52,137 nucleotides of DNA from Novosphingobium naphthalenivorans NBRC 102051 (GCF_001590985.1 NZ_BCTX01000034.1:1-52137); one strand, 5' to 3'. Positions 40,182 through 48,624 are shown, counted from the stretch's first letter. Program-made: numbers and translations. Notes: a model not told the origin generated them from the letters alone.

Positions 40182-40783
40182 TGTACGTCCGCGTCAAATC
40201 GCAGCGGCCTCTGCGCCGCAGGGCTGGGTTCGCCTTCACTCGCGAGGTCAAAGAGCTTCAGCGCGAAGCCTTCGGGCAGGACGAGATCGCCGCGATCGAG
40301 AAGCTGCTCGCCCTCGTAGGCGATCCCGTTCTCGATGTCGTGCTGGTGCAGGCCGATGGCAGCGAGCAGCGGCTTACTACCGAGGAAGCCGACGCGCTGC
40401 GCACGTTCGTCGCCGCGCAGAAATCGGCGACTGCCCCGGACGAGGAAAAGGCCGAGGCCAACGCCTTGCTCGAGCAGCTGCTCTCCTCGGGCGATGATGA
40501 AACAGAATTGCAGCCTCCCAGCGGGGCGACTGGCAACGCGGAGGGCGATGCATCGGCCTCTGGCGCGCCGGGCGCTTCGGGGGATGCATCGGACAGTGAA
40601 GATGCATCGCTTACCCCCCCTGGGACAGAACCGTCTTCGGCGGATGGTTCTGCGCATTCCCGCCAGGTGGCGGACGAACCGGCAGCCGATCGGAAGGCCG
40701 GTGCGGACGAACAGAACACGGCCGAAGCCACGCCCGCGAAGCCGCGCGGCAGGGCCAAGGCCACCGATGCGACTGTGAAGTAA
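40169..40783 (+). CDS. Mu gp35-like protein
   Basis: 204 residues. The N-terminal 85 residues carry the gp35 pattern (RRAGFAFTREVKELQREAFG, EIAAIEKLLALVGDP), then an acidic low-complexity linker (about 95-160, Ser/Ala/Asp/Glu/Gly) and a basic tail (KPRGRAKATD). AAGGTG lies 6 bases before the ATG at 40169; ATG 40181 is an alternative. Overlaps the capsid gene by 13 bases. Function in head assembly unknown. Confidence 0.75.
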   Translation: MARLMYVRVKSQRPLRRRAGFAFTREVKELQREAFGQDEIAAIEKLLALVGDPVLDVVLVQADGSEQRLTTEEADALRTFVAAQKSATAPDEEKAEANALLEQLLSSGDDETELQPPSGATGNAEGDASASGAPGASGDASDSEDASLTPPGTEPSSADGSAHSRQVADEPAADRKAGADEQNTAEATPAKPRGRAKATDATVK

Positions 40784-40815
40784 GGCCCCTTGCTGCCTTG
40801 CCTCATGTGAACCTT

Positions 40816-40866
40816 GCGGGCGGCGGGGGCCTTTCAGCCATTCCGAACCGCCGCCCGCCCTCTTTT
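40816..40866 (+). terminator. Rho-independent terminator after gp35
   Basis: GCGGGCGGCGG (40816-40826) pairs perfectly with CCGCCGCCCGC (40848-40858), then CCTCTTTT follows. It lies between gp35 and gp36 and could lower transcription of tail genes relative to head genes. Confidence 0.72.
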
Positions 40867-40893
40867 GACCTCTGACGAAAGGATGACTGCGCC

Positions 40894-41316
40894 GTGCCCC
40901 TCTTCGCCGATCTTGCAGCCATGCAGGCCCGTTTCGAGGAGCGCGACCTCATCCAGCTCAGCGACGCCGGGAACACCGGCGCGATCGTCGCCAGCGTCAT
41001 CGAGGACAAGCTCTCCAGCGCCGATGCGCTGATCATCAGCTATGTCGCCGCGCGACACGGCGATGCGGCGGCGCTGGCGGGCAATGCGCTGCTGACCGAC
41101 ATTGCCTGCGACTATGCCTTTTCGCTCCTGTGGCGCTCCGATCCGCCCGAATGGGTGCTAATGCGCCGCAAGGATGCGGTTCGGCGTCTGGAGGACATCT
41201 CCAAGGGCGTGATCAAGCTGGACAGCGGCACCGAGGAAGCCGCGCCGCGTCCCGGCCAGATCCGGATCACCAGCGATCCCCAGCGCCTCTCGCGCACCAG
41301 CCTGGAAGGATACTGA
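40894..41316 (+). CDS. DUF1320 family protein (Mu gp36-like)
   Basis: 140 residues. DUF1320 features: AAMQARFEERDLIQLSD near the start, SADALIISYVAARHGDA and LTDIACDYAFSLLWRSDPPE, with RRKDAVRRLEDISKGVIKL at the end. Acts as a head-tail connector component in Mu. GTG start with GAAAGGA some 10 bases upstream. Confidence 0.9.
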   Translation: MPLFADLAAMQARFEERDLIQLSDAGNTGAIVASVIEDKLSSADALIISYVAARHGDAAALAGNALLTDIACDYAFSLLWRSDPPEWVLMRRKDAVRRLEDISKGVIKLDSGTEEAAPRPGQIRITSDPQRLSRTSLEGY

Positions 41317-41317
41317 C

Positions 41318-41857
41318 ATGGCGGGCGCGGCATTCCAGCTGACCGCCGCTGGCGACCATCGCATCGAGCTGGCCCTGGGCGGCCTGGTCGAGGCGTTCGG
41401 CGACCTGACGCCACTGATGGAAGGCTTTGGCCTGACGCTCGAAAGCGGCGTGACCGATCGTTTCGATACGGAGACGGCGCCAAACGGGTCGAAATGGGAG
41501 CGATCCCAGCGCGTAAAGAAACACGGCGGGAAGACACTGACGCTCAGCGCCCAGCTACGCAGCTCGATGCATTCGATCGCCAGCTCCACCCGCGTCGAGA
41601 CCGGCACCAACAAGGTCTATGCCGGGGTTCACAATGACGGTTTCGACGGCACTGTGACCGTGCCCACCCATAGCCGCACGATCGACGAAGCCTTTGGCCG
41701 CCCGCTGCGCGCGCCCATTACCTTCACCGTGCAGAGCTTCGAACGCGCGATGCACATGCCGCAGCGCCAGTTCCTCGGTCTGTCGTCCGAAGACGAGGCC
41801 GAGCTGCTCGCGCAGGCTGAGGACTATGCCCGCGATGCATGGGGACCGGAGGCATGA
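41318..41857 (+). CDS. G: virion morphogenesis protein (Mu G-like, tail completion)
   Basis: 179 residues. The phage virion morphogenesis pattern is visible: FGLTLESGVTDRFDTETAPN followed by GSKWERSQRVKKHGGKTLTL, LRSSMHSIASS and FLGLSSEDEAELL near the end. In P2 (gpS) and Mu (gpG) it takes part in joining or closing the tail. ATG 1 base after the gp36 stop; ATGA overlap with the next gene. Confidence 0.88.
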   Translation: MAGAAFQLTAAGDHRIELALGGLVEAFGDLTPLMEGFGLTLESGVTDRFDTETAPNGSKWERSQRVKKHGGKTLTLSAQLRSSMHSIASSTRVETGTNKVYAGVHNDGFDGTVTVPTHSRTIDEAFGRPLRAPITFTVQSFERAMHMPQRQFLGLSSEDEAELLAQAEDYARDAWGPEA

Positions 41858-42060
41858 GCCAGATTGCCGAACTCGTGTTGGGATGGATCTTCTGCGCTTT
41901 CATCGTGTTCCACGTAGCGCTGAGGGCCTTTAACTACTTTCGCAATCGCCAGTGGAAATCGGACCTGACGTTTACGGTTCTGGCAATGCTCGTAGCACCT
42001 TTGACGATCATGGTGGCCTTCGCCTTCACTATCGCTATCCCGCTGGGGCGGCGCAGATGA
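41854..42060 (+). CDS. small two-helix membrane protein (accessory)
   Basis: 68 residues with two hydrophobic helices, about 5-25 (AELVLGWIFCAFIVFHVALR) and 40-63 (FTVLAMLVAPLTIMVAFAFT), and a basic loop and C-terminus (NYFRNRQWK, GRRR). Not a virion-type protein. ATGA overlaps tie it to gpG and to the desaturase-like gene, so both membrane proteins would be made late. Base composition is slightly less GC-rich. Possible role: partner or membrane platform for the next gene product; unknown. Confidence 0.72.
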   Translation: MSQIAELVLGWIFCAFIVFHVALRAFNYFRNRQWKSDLTFTVLAMLVAPLTIMVAFAFTIAIPLGRRR

Positions 42061-42581
42061 CTGTGCTTTCGCTTATCCTCCAGGCGCTCGCCGGGCTGCT
42101 GCTCGCCGATTTCCTGACCGGTGTCTTTCACTGGCTGGAAGACCGCTATGGCCGCGAAAGCTGGCCGGTGCTTGGGCCGCTGGTGATCGCGCCGAATCGG
42201 CTGCACCATGAACAGCCACTGGCCTTTACGCGCAGCGGGTTCTTGTCGCGCAACTGGACATGCGCCGTCGCGGCCGGGTTGATCGGGCTTCCCCTGCTTG
42301 CGGTCTCCGGACCCTCGATATGGCTGGCCATGGCCTTTGTCTTCGGCGCACTGGCCAATGAGTTCCACTTCTGGTCGCATTGCCCAGACCGGGCGCCGAC
42401 GATCGCGCATATGCTGCGCGCGATCGGGCTGATGCAGCCGCGCGGCCACCATGCGCGCCACCATGCCGCGCCGCACGATCGCTGCTATTGCGTGCTCACG
42501 ACCTGGCTCAATCCTCTGCTCGATCATATCGGCCTGTGGAGCCGGCTGGAACGGCTGCTGCCGAAGCGGTGGCAGGCATGA
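42057..42581 (+). CDS. CarF/TMEM189-type lipid desaturase
   Basis: 174 residues. It matches the plasmanylethanolamine desaturase family along its whole length: LLLADFLTGVFHWLEDRYG (H25), a P-x-L-G then RLHHE (H50, H51), FGALANEFHFWSHC (H104, H108), PRGHHARHHAAPHD (H131, H132, H135, H136, H140) and CVLTTWLNPLLDHIGLWSRL then ERLLP. All histidines that form the proposed di-iron site in the family are present. Membrane helices are at about 4-24, 68-84 and 86-103. CarF and TMEM189 convert ether lipids to plasmalogens (vinyl ethers). No related lipid gene is nearby. Its place inside a phage tail operon is not explained by any known virion role. ATGA overlaps join it to both neighbours. Confidence 0.85.
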   Translation: MTVLSLILQALAGLLLADFLTGVFHWLEDRYGRESWPVLGPLVIAPNRLHHEQPLAFTRSGFLSRNWTCAVAAGLIGLPLLAVSGPSIWLAMAFVFGALANEFHFWSHCPDRAPTIAHMLRAIGLMQPRGHHARHHAAPHDRCYCVLTTWLNPLLDHIGLWSRLERLLPKRWQA

Positions 42582-43201
42582 TCGCGGCGATCGAGCTGGG
42601 CATCCTGGCGGTGCTGAAGGCAGCGGGCGACGCCGATGTGCTCGGCTATAAATACGTGGAGCGGGATACCTTCCCCGACGAATTCGAGCAGTATCTGGAG
42701 AGCGTTCCCAACTTGCGCACGCCCGCCGCCTGGGTGGCGTTCCTGGGCATGGATCAGTTCCAGGACGCGGGCGATGACAGCGGCCCGTCCGCACGCCTTC
42801 GCTATGCGCTGGTGGTAGGCACCCAGAACCTGCGGAACGAGCAGCAGACACGCCATGGCGACGGTGGCCAGCCGGGCAGCTATCAACTGGCGATCGACGC
42901 GATCGCGCTGCTTTCGGACAATGATCTTTCGGCCGTGAACGAAGACATTGCCCTGCAAAAGGCGATTTCGGTGACGGGCGGGCGCCTGGTCAACCGCACG
43001 CCGCAGATGAAGAAGCAGGCCCTTTCGCTGGTGGCGATCGAGCTGGAGTGCCGGGCGGTGTTCGGCAGCTTCACCAGCGGCAATCCGGGCGACTTCAAGT
43101 CGTTCCACGCGGACTGGGATATTCCCGCCCACGGCAACGTCGCCCTGCCGCTGCCCTCGGCCAGTCCCGACGCGTCCGATCTGGTGGAGGTCCCACAATA
43201 A
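42578..43201 (+). CDS. DUF1834 family protein (Mu gp37-like)
   Basis: 207 residues: AAIELGILAVLKAAGDADVL, DEFEQYLESVPNLRTPAAWV, ARLRYALVVGTQNLRNEQQT and YQLAIDAIALLSD fit DUF1834. It lies just before gp38 and the sheath, as in Mu. Possibly a tail terminator or sheath-end protein. Its reading resumes the Mu gene order after the membrane cassette, so the cassette is an insertion between G and gp37. Confidence 0.85.
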   Translation: MIAAIELGILAVLKAAGDADVLGYKYVERDTFPDEFEQYLESVPNLRTPAAWVAFLGMDQFQDAGDDSGPSARLRYALVVGTQNLRNEQQTRHGDGGQPGSYQLAIDAIALLSDNDLSAVNEDIALQKAISVTGGRLVNRTPQMKKQALSLVAIELECRAVFGSFTSGNPGDFKSFHADWDIPAHGNVALPLPSASPDASDLVEVPQ

Positions 43202-43413
43202 TGCCCCTCACTACGCTTTACCGCCCCGCCGAAGGGCGCCGCGCGCTCAAGCCCGATGGCATGCCGCTGGCCGCTGCCGGAGAGGCCATCGCGCTCGACC
43301 GCTACTGGCGCCGCCTGCTGGCCGCCGGCGACATCGAGGCCGTTCCCGTTTCCAAAACCCAGACCAAATCCCGGAGCAAGACCGCGTCCGGTGAAGGGAG
43401 CCCGTCCGCATGA
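43201..43413 (+). CDS. DUF2635 family protein (Mu gp38-like)
   Basis: 70 residues with the DUF2635 pattern: P-A-E-G-R-R-A-L-K-P-D-G, PLAAAGEAIALDRYWRRLLA and GDIEAVPV, then a basic, Ser/Thr-rich tail. Found immediately ahead of the sheath gene in Mu-like phages; function unknown. One-base and ATGA overlaps. Confidence 0.85.
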   Translation: MPLTTLYRPAEGRRALKPDGMPLAAAGEAIALDRYWRRLLAAGDIEAVPVSKTQTKSRSKTASGEGSPSA

Positions 43414-44885
43414 TCTCTTTCAACACCATCCCGGCGGATATCCGCACGCCCGGCCAGCATATCGAATTCGATTCGAGCCGTGCCGTTTCCGGCCTGCCGC
43501 CGATCGAGAACCGCGTGCTGCTGATCGGGCAGATGCTTGCCACCGGCAGCGCCGATGCCCTCACGCTGCAGCCGGTGGTCGAGCCCAACCAGGCCGTGGG
43601 CCTGTTCGGCCGGGGCTCGATGCTGGCGCGCATGGCCGCCGCCTACAAGAACGTGGACCGCTACAGCGAAGTGGTGGCGATCGGGCTGGACGATGCTGAG
43701 GGTGCCACCGCCGCGACTTCCACGCTGACGGTGACCGGCCCCGCCACGGCTGCGGGTGATATCGCGCTGATGATCGCGGGCGTGCGTATTCCGGTGACGG
43801 TGGCCAATGCCGCCGCCGCCGTGACCATCGCCGCCGCGATCGCCGCCGCCGTGACCGCGGCGGCGGACCTTCCGGTAACTGCCGCCGTGGGTGATGCCCC
43901 CAACGATCACGTCGTCACGCTGACCGCGCGCAACAAGGGCGCGGCGGGCAACGAGATCGACGTGCGCCACAGCCACTATGCGGGCGAGGCGCTTCCGGCC
44001 GGCGTGGGCCTGGCGATCGTGGGCATGGCGGGCGGCGCGGGCGATCCCGACGTCGACGACGTGTGGGCGGTGATCGGCGACCAGCCTTTTCGCACCATGG
44101 TGTTCGGCCTGATTGATGCGGCCACCGCCGCCAAGATCAAGGCCGAGCTGGATGACCGCTGGGGCGAGGCGCGGATGCTGGAAAGCGTGGCCTATTGCGC
44201 CAAGCCCGGCACCCAGGGCACGCTGGCCGCGTTCGGCGCTGCGCTCAATTCGGAACTGCTGACGATCCTGGGCACGGGCCTTTCGCCCAGCTGGCCGGCA
44301 GAAGCCGCGGCGATCTATGGCGCGGTCTGCGGCTATTACACCGCGATCGATCCGGCCCGGCCGACCCAGACACTGCAGCTGACCGGACTGGTCGCCCCCA
44401 GGGTGGAAGACCAGTTCACCGGCGCCCAGCGCGAGGCGCTGCTGCACGACGGGATCGCGACCTTCGCGCCCGACACTTCGGGAACCTGCCGGATCGAGCG
44501 TTCGATCACGACGTACCAGACCGATGCCTTCGGGCTGGAGGACGTGGCCTGGCTCGATCTGGAGACGGTGACGACGCTGGGCTATCTGCGCGCCAGCCTG
44601 CGCACCCGTATCGCGCAGAAGTTCCCGCGCATGAAGCTGGCCGATGACGGCACCCGCTTCGGCGCCGGGCAGGCGATCGTAACGCCCAAGATCATCCGGG
44701 CCGAGATCATCGCGCTGTTTCGCGAATGGGAAGACGCCGGGCTGGTCGAGAACCTCGATCAGTTCATCACCGACCTGATCGTCGAGCGTTCCACCACCGA
44801 CGTGAACCGCGTGAATGCGCTGGTGCCGCCCGACATCGTCAACCAGTTCCGCAGCTTCGCCGCTGCGATCCAGTTCCGGCTCTAA
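43410..44885 (+). CDS. L: contractile tail sheath protein (Mu L-like)
   Basis: 491 residues, similar to Mu gpL (495). N-terminal FNTIPADIRTPGQHIEFDSS and NRVLLIGQML, a central insertion-like domain (about 95-200), then AAIYGAVCGYYTAIDPARPT and the C-terminal LGYLRASLRTRIAQKFPRMK, FVTDLIVERS-type ending. It polymerises around the tail tube and contracts on infection, proving a myovirus-type virion. Confidence 0.95.
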   Translation: MISFNTIPADIRTPGQHIEFDSSRAVSGLPPIENRVLLIGQMLATGSADALTLQPVVEPNQAVGLFGRGSMLARMAAAYKNVDRYSEVVAIGLDDAEGATAATSTLTVTGPATAAGDIALMIAGVRIPVTVANAAAAVTIAAAIAAAVTAAADLPVTAAVGDAPNDHVVTLTARNKGAAGNEIDVRHSHYAGEALPAGVGLAIVGMAGGAGDPDVDDVWAVIGDQPFRTMVFGLIDAATAAKIKAELDDRWGEARMLESVAYCAKPGTQGTLAAFGAALNSELLTILGTGLSPSWPAEAAAIYGAVCGYYTAIDPARPTQTLQLTGLVAPRVEDQFTGAQREALLHDGIATFAPDTSGTCRIERSITTYQTDAFGLEDVAWLDLETVTTLGYLRASLRTRIAQKFPRMKLADDGTRFGAGQAIVTPKIIRAEIIALFREWEDAGLVENLDQFITDLIVERSTTDVNRVNALVPPDIVNQFRSFAAAIQFRL

Positions 44886-44932
44886 GCCGGTCCTGAGAGC
44901 CGCGTGAAACCCTTCTGAAAGGAGCCTGAGAA

Positions 44933-45298
44933 ATGGCCAACAAGAATAAAGTCGTCGGCCAGGCCAAGGTCGTTATCGACGGCACAACCTATTCCACCTC
45001 GGGCGAAAGCACGATGGATATCGGCGGCCCTTCGCGCGAGGGCGTATCCGGTGACTACGAGGCCGGGGCCTTCAAGGAGACGACCAACCCGGCCAAGCTG
45101 GACACATCGCTGCTCTACAAAGCCGGTGTCAGCCTTTCCGCTATCCGCTCGATCGATGATGCTACCGTGATCCTCGATACCGATATCGGCACGCAATGGA
45201 TCATGCGTAATGCCTATGTCGCTGATGTGATCAGCTTCGGCCAGGACGGCAAGGCCAAGGTCGTCTTCCAGTCCGATCCGGCGGAGGAAGTGCTGTGA
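44933..45298 (+). CDS. M: tail tube protein (Mu M-like)
   Basis: 121 residues, the expected size. Pattern: GQAKVVIDGTTYSTSGESTM, GGPSREGVSGDYEAGAFKET, LYKAGVSLSAIRSIDDATV. Forms the inner tube. AAAGGAG lies 11 bases before the ATG, the strongest ribosome site in the tail cluster, in line with high copy number. Follows the sheath by 47 bases. Confidence 0.93.
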   Translation: MANKNKVVGQAKVVIDGTTYSTSGESTMDIGGPSREGVSGDYEAGAFKETTNPAKLDTSLLYKAGVSLSAIRSIDDATVILDTDIGTQWIMRNAYVADVISFGQDGKAKVVFQSDPAEEVL

Positions 45299-45621
45299 GC
45301 GCGCGCCAGCAGCCCTACACGCTGAAGCACGACATCGTGCTGGAGACCCGCGATCCCGAGACCAAGGAGGAGAGGGAAGAAATCCTTCGCCCTGCCGGAT
45401 CGGTCGTGATGGTCCGCCGCCCCAAGGCCAAGGACTTGCTCGTCTTCGACCAGTTCGACGGCAAGCCCATCGCCAGCGTGACCGCGCTGATCAAGCGCGT
45501 GGTGAAACTCGACGATATCGAAGTCGCTAACCTCGACGGAGAGGACTTCGACGCGCTGGGGGAGCTTGTGTCGCCGCCCGAGAAGGGTGGCCGGACAACT
45601 GGGAAGACTGCCTCGGACTGA
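45295..45621 (+). CDS. tail assembly chaperone, short form (Mu gp41-like)
   Basis: 108 residues from GTG in a GTGA overlap with the tube gene. Features: YTLKHDIVLETRDPETKEER, PKAKDLLVFDQFDGKPIASV and LIKRVVKLDDIEVANL; this is the TAC family of P2 gpE and Mu gp41 type. Such chaperones load on the tape measure before tube polymerisation. The longer form is expected to arise by frameshift into the next frame; see the following entry. Confidence 0.85.
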   Translation: MSARQQPYTLKHDIVLETRDPETKEEREEILRPAGSVVMVRRPKAKDLLVFDQFDGKPIASVTALIKRVVKLDDIEVANLDGEDFDALGELVSPPEKGGRTTGKTASD

Positions 45622-45758
45622 TCGCGGCCACCTTCCATTTCCCGCCTCGCGAGATCTGGAAAATGGACTGGACCGAGGCGGAAATGTGGTTGCGTCAGGC
45701 CGCCCGTTTGAGCGGCGAAGACGCTGACGGCGATGAAGACGGCGAAGGTAGCGAGTAG
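45531..45758 (+). CDS. GpE-like tail chaperone extension, reached by -1 frameshift
   Basis: A frame one base back from the chaperone encodes GWPDNWEDCLGLIAATFHFP then PREIWKMDWTEAEMWLRQAA, the GpE-like part usual in long-form chaperones. Between the stop that opens the frame (45528-45530) and ATG 45663 there is no ATG, GTG or TTG, yet the conserved part starts near 45588, so separate translation is unlikely. A slip between about 45555 and 45590 would fuse it to the short form, giving about 150 residues. The five-G run at 45558-45562 and GAGAAGGG near 45583 are candidate sites. The stop is 2 bases before the tape measure ATG. Confidence 0.72.
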   Translation, partial: PRRRGLRRAGGACVAAREGWPDNWEDCLGLIAATFHFPPREIWKMDWTEAEMWLRQAARLSGEDADGDEDGEGSE

Positions 45759-45760
45759 CC

Positions 45761-47380
45761 ATGGCACTCAAGTTCTCGTTCATTCTGGAGGCGGTAGACC
45801 GGGCAACAGCCCCGGCGAAGCGCATCCGGAGCACATACGAGCGCCTGATTGCCGGTGTGCGAAAATGGGGCCGTGAAGTCCGGAGTAACGCGCGCGATAT
45901 CGAGACCGGAGCGCGTTCGCTGGAGCATTACCAGCGCCGTGCCCAACGCCTGCGGCGAGTGGCCCTGGGCACATTCTTTCGCGCAGCGCGGATGCAGGCA
46001 GACCGGTTCGTCGTCAGCCTCAATCGCGGGATCGCCAAATTGAAGCTGCTGGAGCGTGCCGGACGCGCGGCCGGGTCTGGCCTGCGCTGGATTGGCGGCA
46101 AGGCACTTGGCCTTGCGAAATGGGGAGCGGCCGGCGCGAGTGCCTTCGCCGGATGGTCCATCTTCGACATGTTCAAGAAGGGCGGCCAGTTCGAGCAGTA
46201 CCAGATCATGCTGGAAGGCATGGAGGGCTCCTCGGGAAAAGCCCGCAAGGCCATGCGCTGGGTGCAGAATTTCGCCCAGACGACACCCTATGAACTCGAT
46301 CAGGTAATGGAAGCCTTCGTCGCGCTCAAGGCCTATGGCATCGATCCTTTGAACGGCTCGCTGGAATCGCTCGGAGACGGCGCATCGGGCATGAGCAAGG
46401 ATCTGATGCAGGCCGTTGAGGCGCTGGCCGATGCCGTTACCGGGGAATACGAGCGCCTGAAGGAATTCGGTATCCGTGCCAGCAAGGCCGGAGACAAGGT
46501 GACGTTCACTTACCGGAAGAACGGCAAGGACATCCAGCGCACGGTCAAGGCGACCGGCGACGAGATCGAAAAGACGATCACCGGCATTTTTTCGGATCGC
46601 TTCGGCGGCGGTATGCTTCGTCAGTCGAAGACGCTGTTTGGCATCATCAGCAACTTGAAAGACCTGTGGTCGAAGTTTCAACTGATGGTCGCGGACGCGG
46701 GTATTTACGACCGCGTGAAGCGCAAGCTCGACGAATGGCGCGGGCGGCTCGATGCCATGTCGAAAGACAATCGGATGAAGGCCTGGGCGGAGCGCATTTC
46801 CGACAAACTGGAGCAGGCCTTCGACTGGGGCGTGAGGTTTGCCGAGGAAACCGACTGGGCAGCCGTCGGACGGGGCCTCGGCTCGGCGCTGGTGGCGATG
46901 ACGCAACTGGTCGCATTGTTCGGCCAGGCCGTAGACAAGTACATGCGGTGGCAGGCGACCCGTGCTGCGGCGATGGCGGAAAACACCGAACAGGGCTGGT
47001 TCTCTTCCCGCCAGGCCAAGGATGATGCCCGGCGCCGGCGCAAGGCGATCGAGCGCCAGTATGGCCCGCTGACCGACAGCGGCCGGAAGGATGCCGAGGA
47101 GGCCGCGCGCAAGGGCAATACCTATCGGGTTACGCCCGGCGGCCGGGATATTCCCAAAGGCGTGCAGCCCAGTTGGCCGAACAAGAGCAAGGAAACGCCC
47201 TATCAGCGCGGTCTGCGTATCGGACAGCAGTCGGCCACCCCCACCAAGGTCGGCGGCGCGCTGGATATCAACGTCAAGGTGCAGGGCCCTGGCACCGCCC
47301 GTGTCGAGCGGGTGCAGACCGCGAACCGTGACGTGCCCATCAATGCCCGCGTCGGCAAGATCATGGGAGCACCCGCGTAA
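45761..47380 (+). CDS. tail tape measure protein
   Basis: 539 residues. Begins with a basic amphipathic part (FILEAVDRATAPAKRIRSTY), typical for phage tape measures, then helices, a hydrophobic segment at about 115-135 (ALGLAKWGAAGASAFAGWSI), QYQIMLEGMEGSSGKARKAM, FAQTTPYELDQVMEAFVALK and further long helices. It sets tail length; at about 0.15 nm per residue it would give a tail near 80 nm. The C-terminus is low-complexity and ends in NVKVQGPGTARVERV. Directly after the chaperone frame and one base into the next gene. Confidence 0.92.
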   Translation: MALKFSFILEAVDRATAPAKRIRSTYERLIAGVRKWGREVRSNARDIETGARSLEHYQRRAQRLRRVALGTFFRAARMQADRFVVSLNRGIAKLKLLERAGRAAGSGLRWIGGKALGLAKWGAAGASAFAGWSIFDMFKKGGQFEQYQIMLEGMEGSSGKARKAMRWVQNFAQTTPYELDQVMEAFVALKAYGIDPLNGSLESLGDGASGMSKDLMQAVEALADAVTGEYERLKEFGIRASKAGDKVTFTYRKNGKDIQRTVKATGDEIEKTITGIFSDRFGGGMLRQSKTLFGIISNLKDLWSKFQLMVADAGIYDRVKRKLDEWRGRLDAMSKDNRMKAWAERISDKLEQAFDWGVRFAEETDWAAVGRGLGSALVAMTQLVALFGQAVDKYMRWQATRAAAMAENTEQGWFSSRQAKDDARRRRKAIERQYGPLTDSGRKDAEEAARKGNTYRVTPGGRDIPKGVQPSWPNKSKETPYQRGLRIGQQSATPTKVGGALDINVKVQGPGTARVERVQTANRDVPINARVGKIMGAPA

Positions 47381-48624
47381 TGGCATGGCGTGACGAGTAT
47401 CAGCAGGGCAGCTTTCGCGGCGTCACCTTCCGCACCCAGAGCCATGAGCGGCGTGGCGGGCGGCGTGTGGCGGTGAACGAGATGCCCCGGCGCGATGAAC
47501 CGGTGATCGAGGATCTCGGCCGCCGCGCCCGCGAGTTCGCGATCGAATGCCATGTGATCGGCAGCGATTACACCAGCTGGCGCGACGATCTGCTCGACGC
47601 GGTCGAGGCCGAGGGCACCGGGCTGCTGGTGCATCCCTGGTTCGGGCAGATGATGGTCGCGGTGCTGGATTATACCCAGCACGAGAATACCGACGATGGC
47701 GGCGTGGGCTGGTTCTCGCTGACGCTGATCGAAGCCGGGCAGCCTGCGCCAGCGCCCGTGGCCGTATCCGCCGGGGCCTCCGGCGCGGCCGAAGCGGACG
47801 CGGCGCTGGCAGCGGCGCCCGATGCCTTCGCGGCAGACTTCACTATCGATGGTGCGGCGGGCTGGGTGGAAGACGCCGCCGGGGAGCTGATCAGCGGCAT
47901 GGCCGATGCCTCGCAGATCGCGGCCGGGCTGCGCGGCGGCGTGGGACCGGCGCTGCGGGCGTTCAACGTCGCGCTCAATTACCTGCCGGGCAACCTCTCC
48001 AGCCTCATGCGAGCGCCGCTCAATCTGGCGCATTCGGTGATCGGTCTGGTTTCGGCCGTCTCCGTGCTGGGAAACAGTTCCGGCCGGTCCACGCGCCTGG
48101 CGCCGCTGGAAATGATGCTCGACTGGGTGCCCAGCCAGCCGGTGTTCCCCCAGCGCACGCCGCAGCGCGTGATCGAGGCCACGAACCGCATGGCGCTGCT
48201 GCGCCTGTTCCGTGTCGCCAGCGCGGCCGAGCTGGTGCGTGCGGCCAGCACCATCGAATATGCCAGCTATGACGATGCCCGCGAAACCCGCGATGCGATC
48301 GGCGACCGGCTCGATGTGCTGGCGCTTGCCGCTGCCGATCGGGGCGACGATGCCACGGCCGAAACCTACGATGCACTGCGCCGCGCGCTGGCCGCCGATA
48401 TCGCCGCCCAGGGCGTAAGCCTTGCCCGCGTCTATGCGCTGGAGCTGGCGGAGACCGAACCGGCACTGGTTCTGGCGCACAGGCTCTATCGCACCGACCG
48501 GCGCACCGCGACCAGCCTGGAAGAGCGCGCCGCCGGCATTGCCGATCGCAACAAGGTGCCGCACCCCGGTTTCCTACCCGGCGGCGTTTCGCTGGAACTG
48601 CTGACGGCAGAGGCGACTTCATGA
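47380..48624 (+). CDS. N: DNA circularisation/baseplate protein (Mu N-like)
   Basis: 414 residues. The N-terminal 125 residues match Mu gpN: YQQGSFRGVTFRTQSHERRG, FAIECHVIGSDYTSWRDDLL, GTGLLVHPWFGQMMV. The rest is helical with a long alanine-rich section. In Mu, N is a baseplate hub component as well as being annotated for DNA circularisation after injection. ATGA overlaps with the following P gene. Confidence 0.9.
   Translation: MAWRDEYQQGSFRGVTFRTQSHERRGGRRVAVNEMPRRDEPVIEDLGRRAREFAIECHVIGSDYTSWRDDLLDAVEAEGTGLLVHPWFGQMMVAVLDYTQHENTDDGGVGWFSLTLIEAGQPAPAPVAVSAGASGAAEADAALAAAPDAFAADFTIDGAAGWVEDAAGELISGMADASQIAAGLRGGVGPALRAFNVALNYLPGNLSSLMRAPLNLAHSVIGLVSAVSVLGNSSGRSTRLAPLEMMLDWVPSQPVFPQRTPQRVIEATNRMALLRLFRVASAAELVRAASTIEYASYDDARETRDAIGDRLDVLALAAADRGDDATAETYDALRRALAADIAAQGVSLARVYALELAETEPALVLAHRLYRTDRRTATSLEERAAGIADRNKVPHPGFLPGGVSLELLTAEATS

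Noticed and set aside
45695..47386. 563-codon open frame antisense to the tape measure gene
   Set aside because: Opposite strand is a clear tape measure protein with normal signals; the antisense frame has biased composition only.
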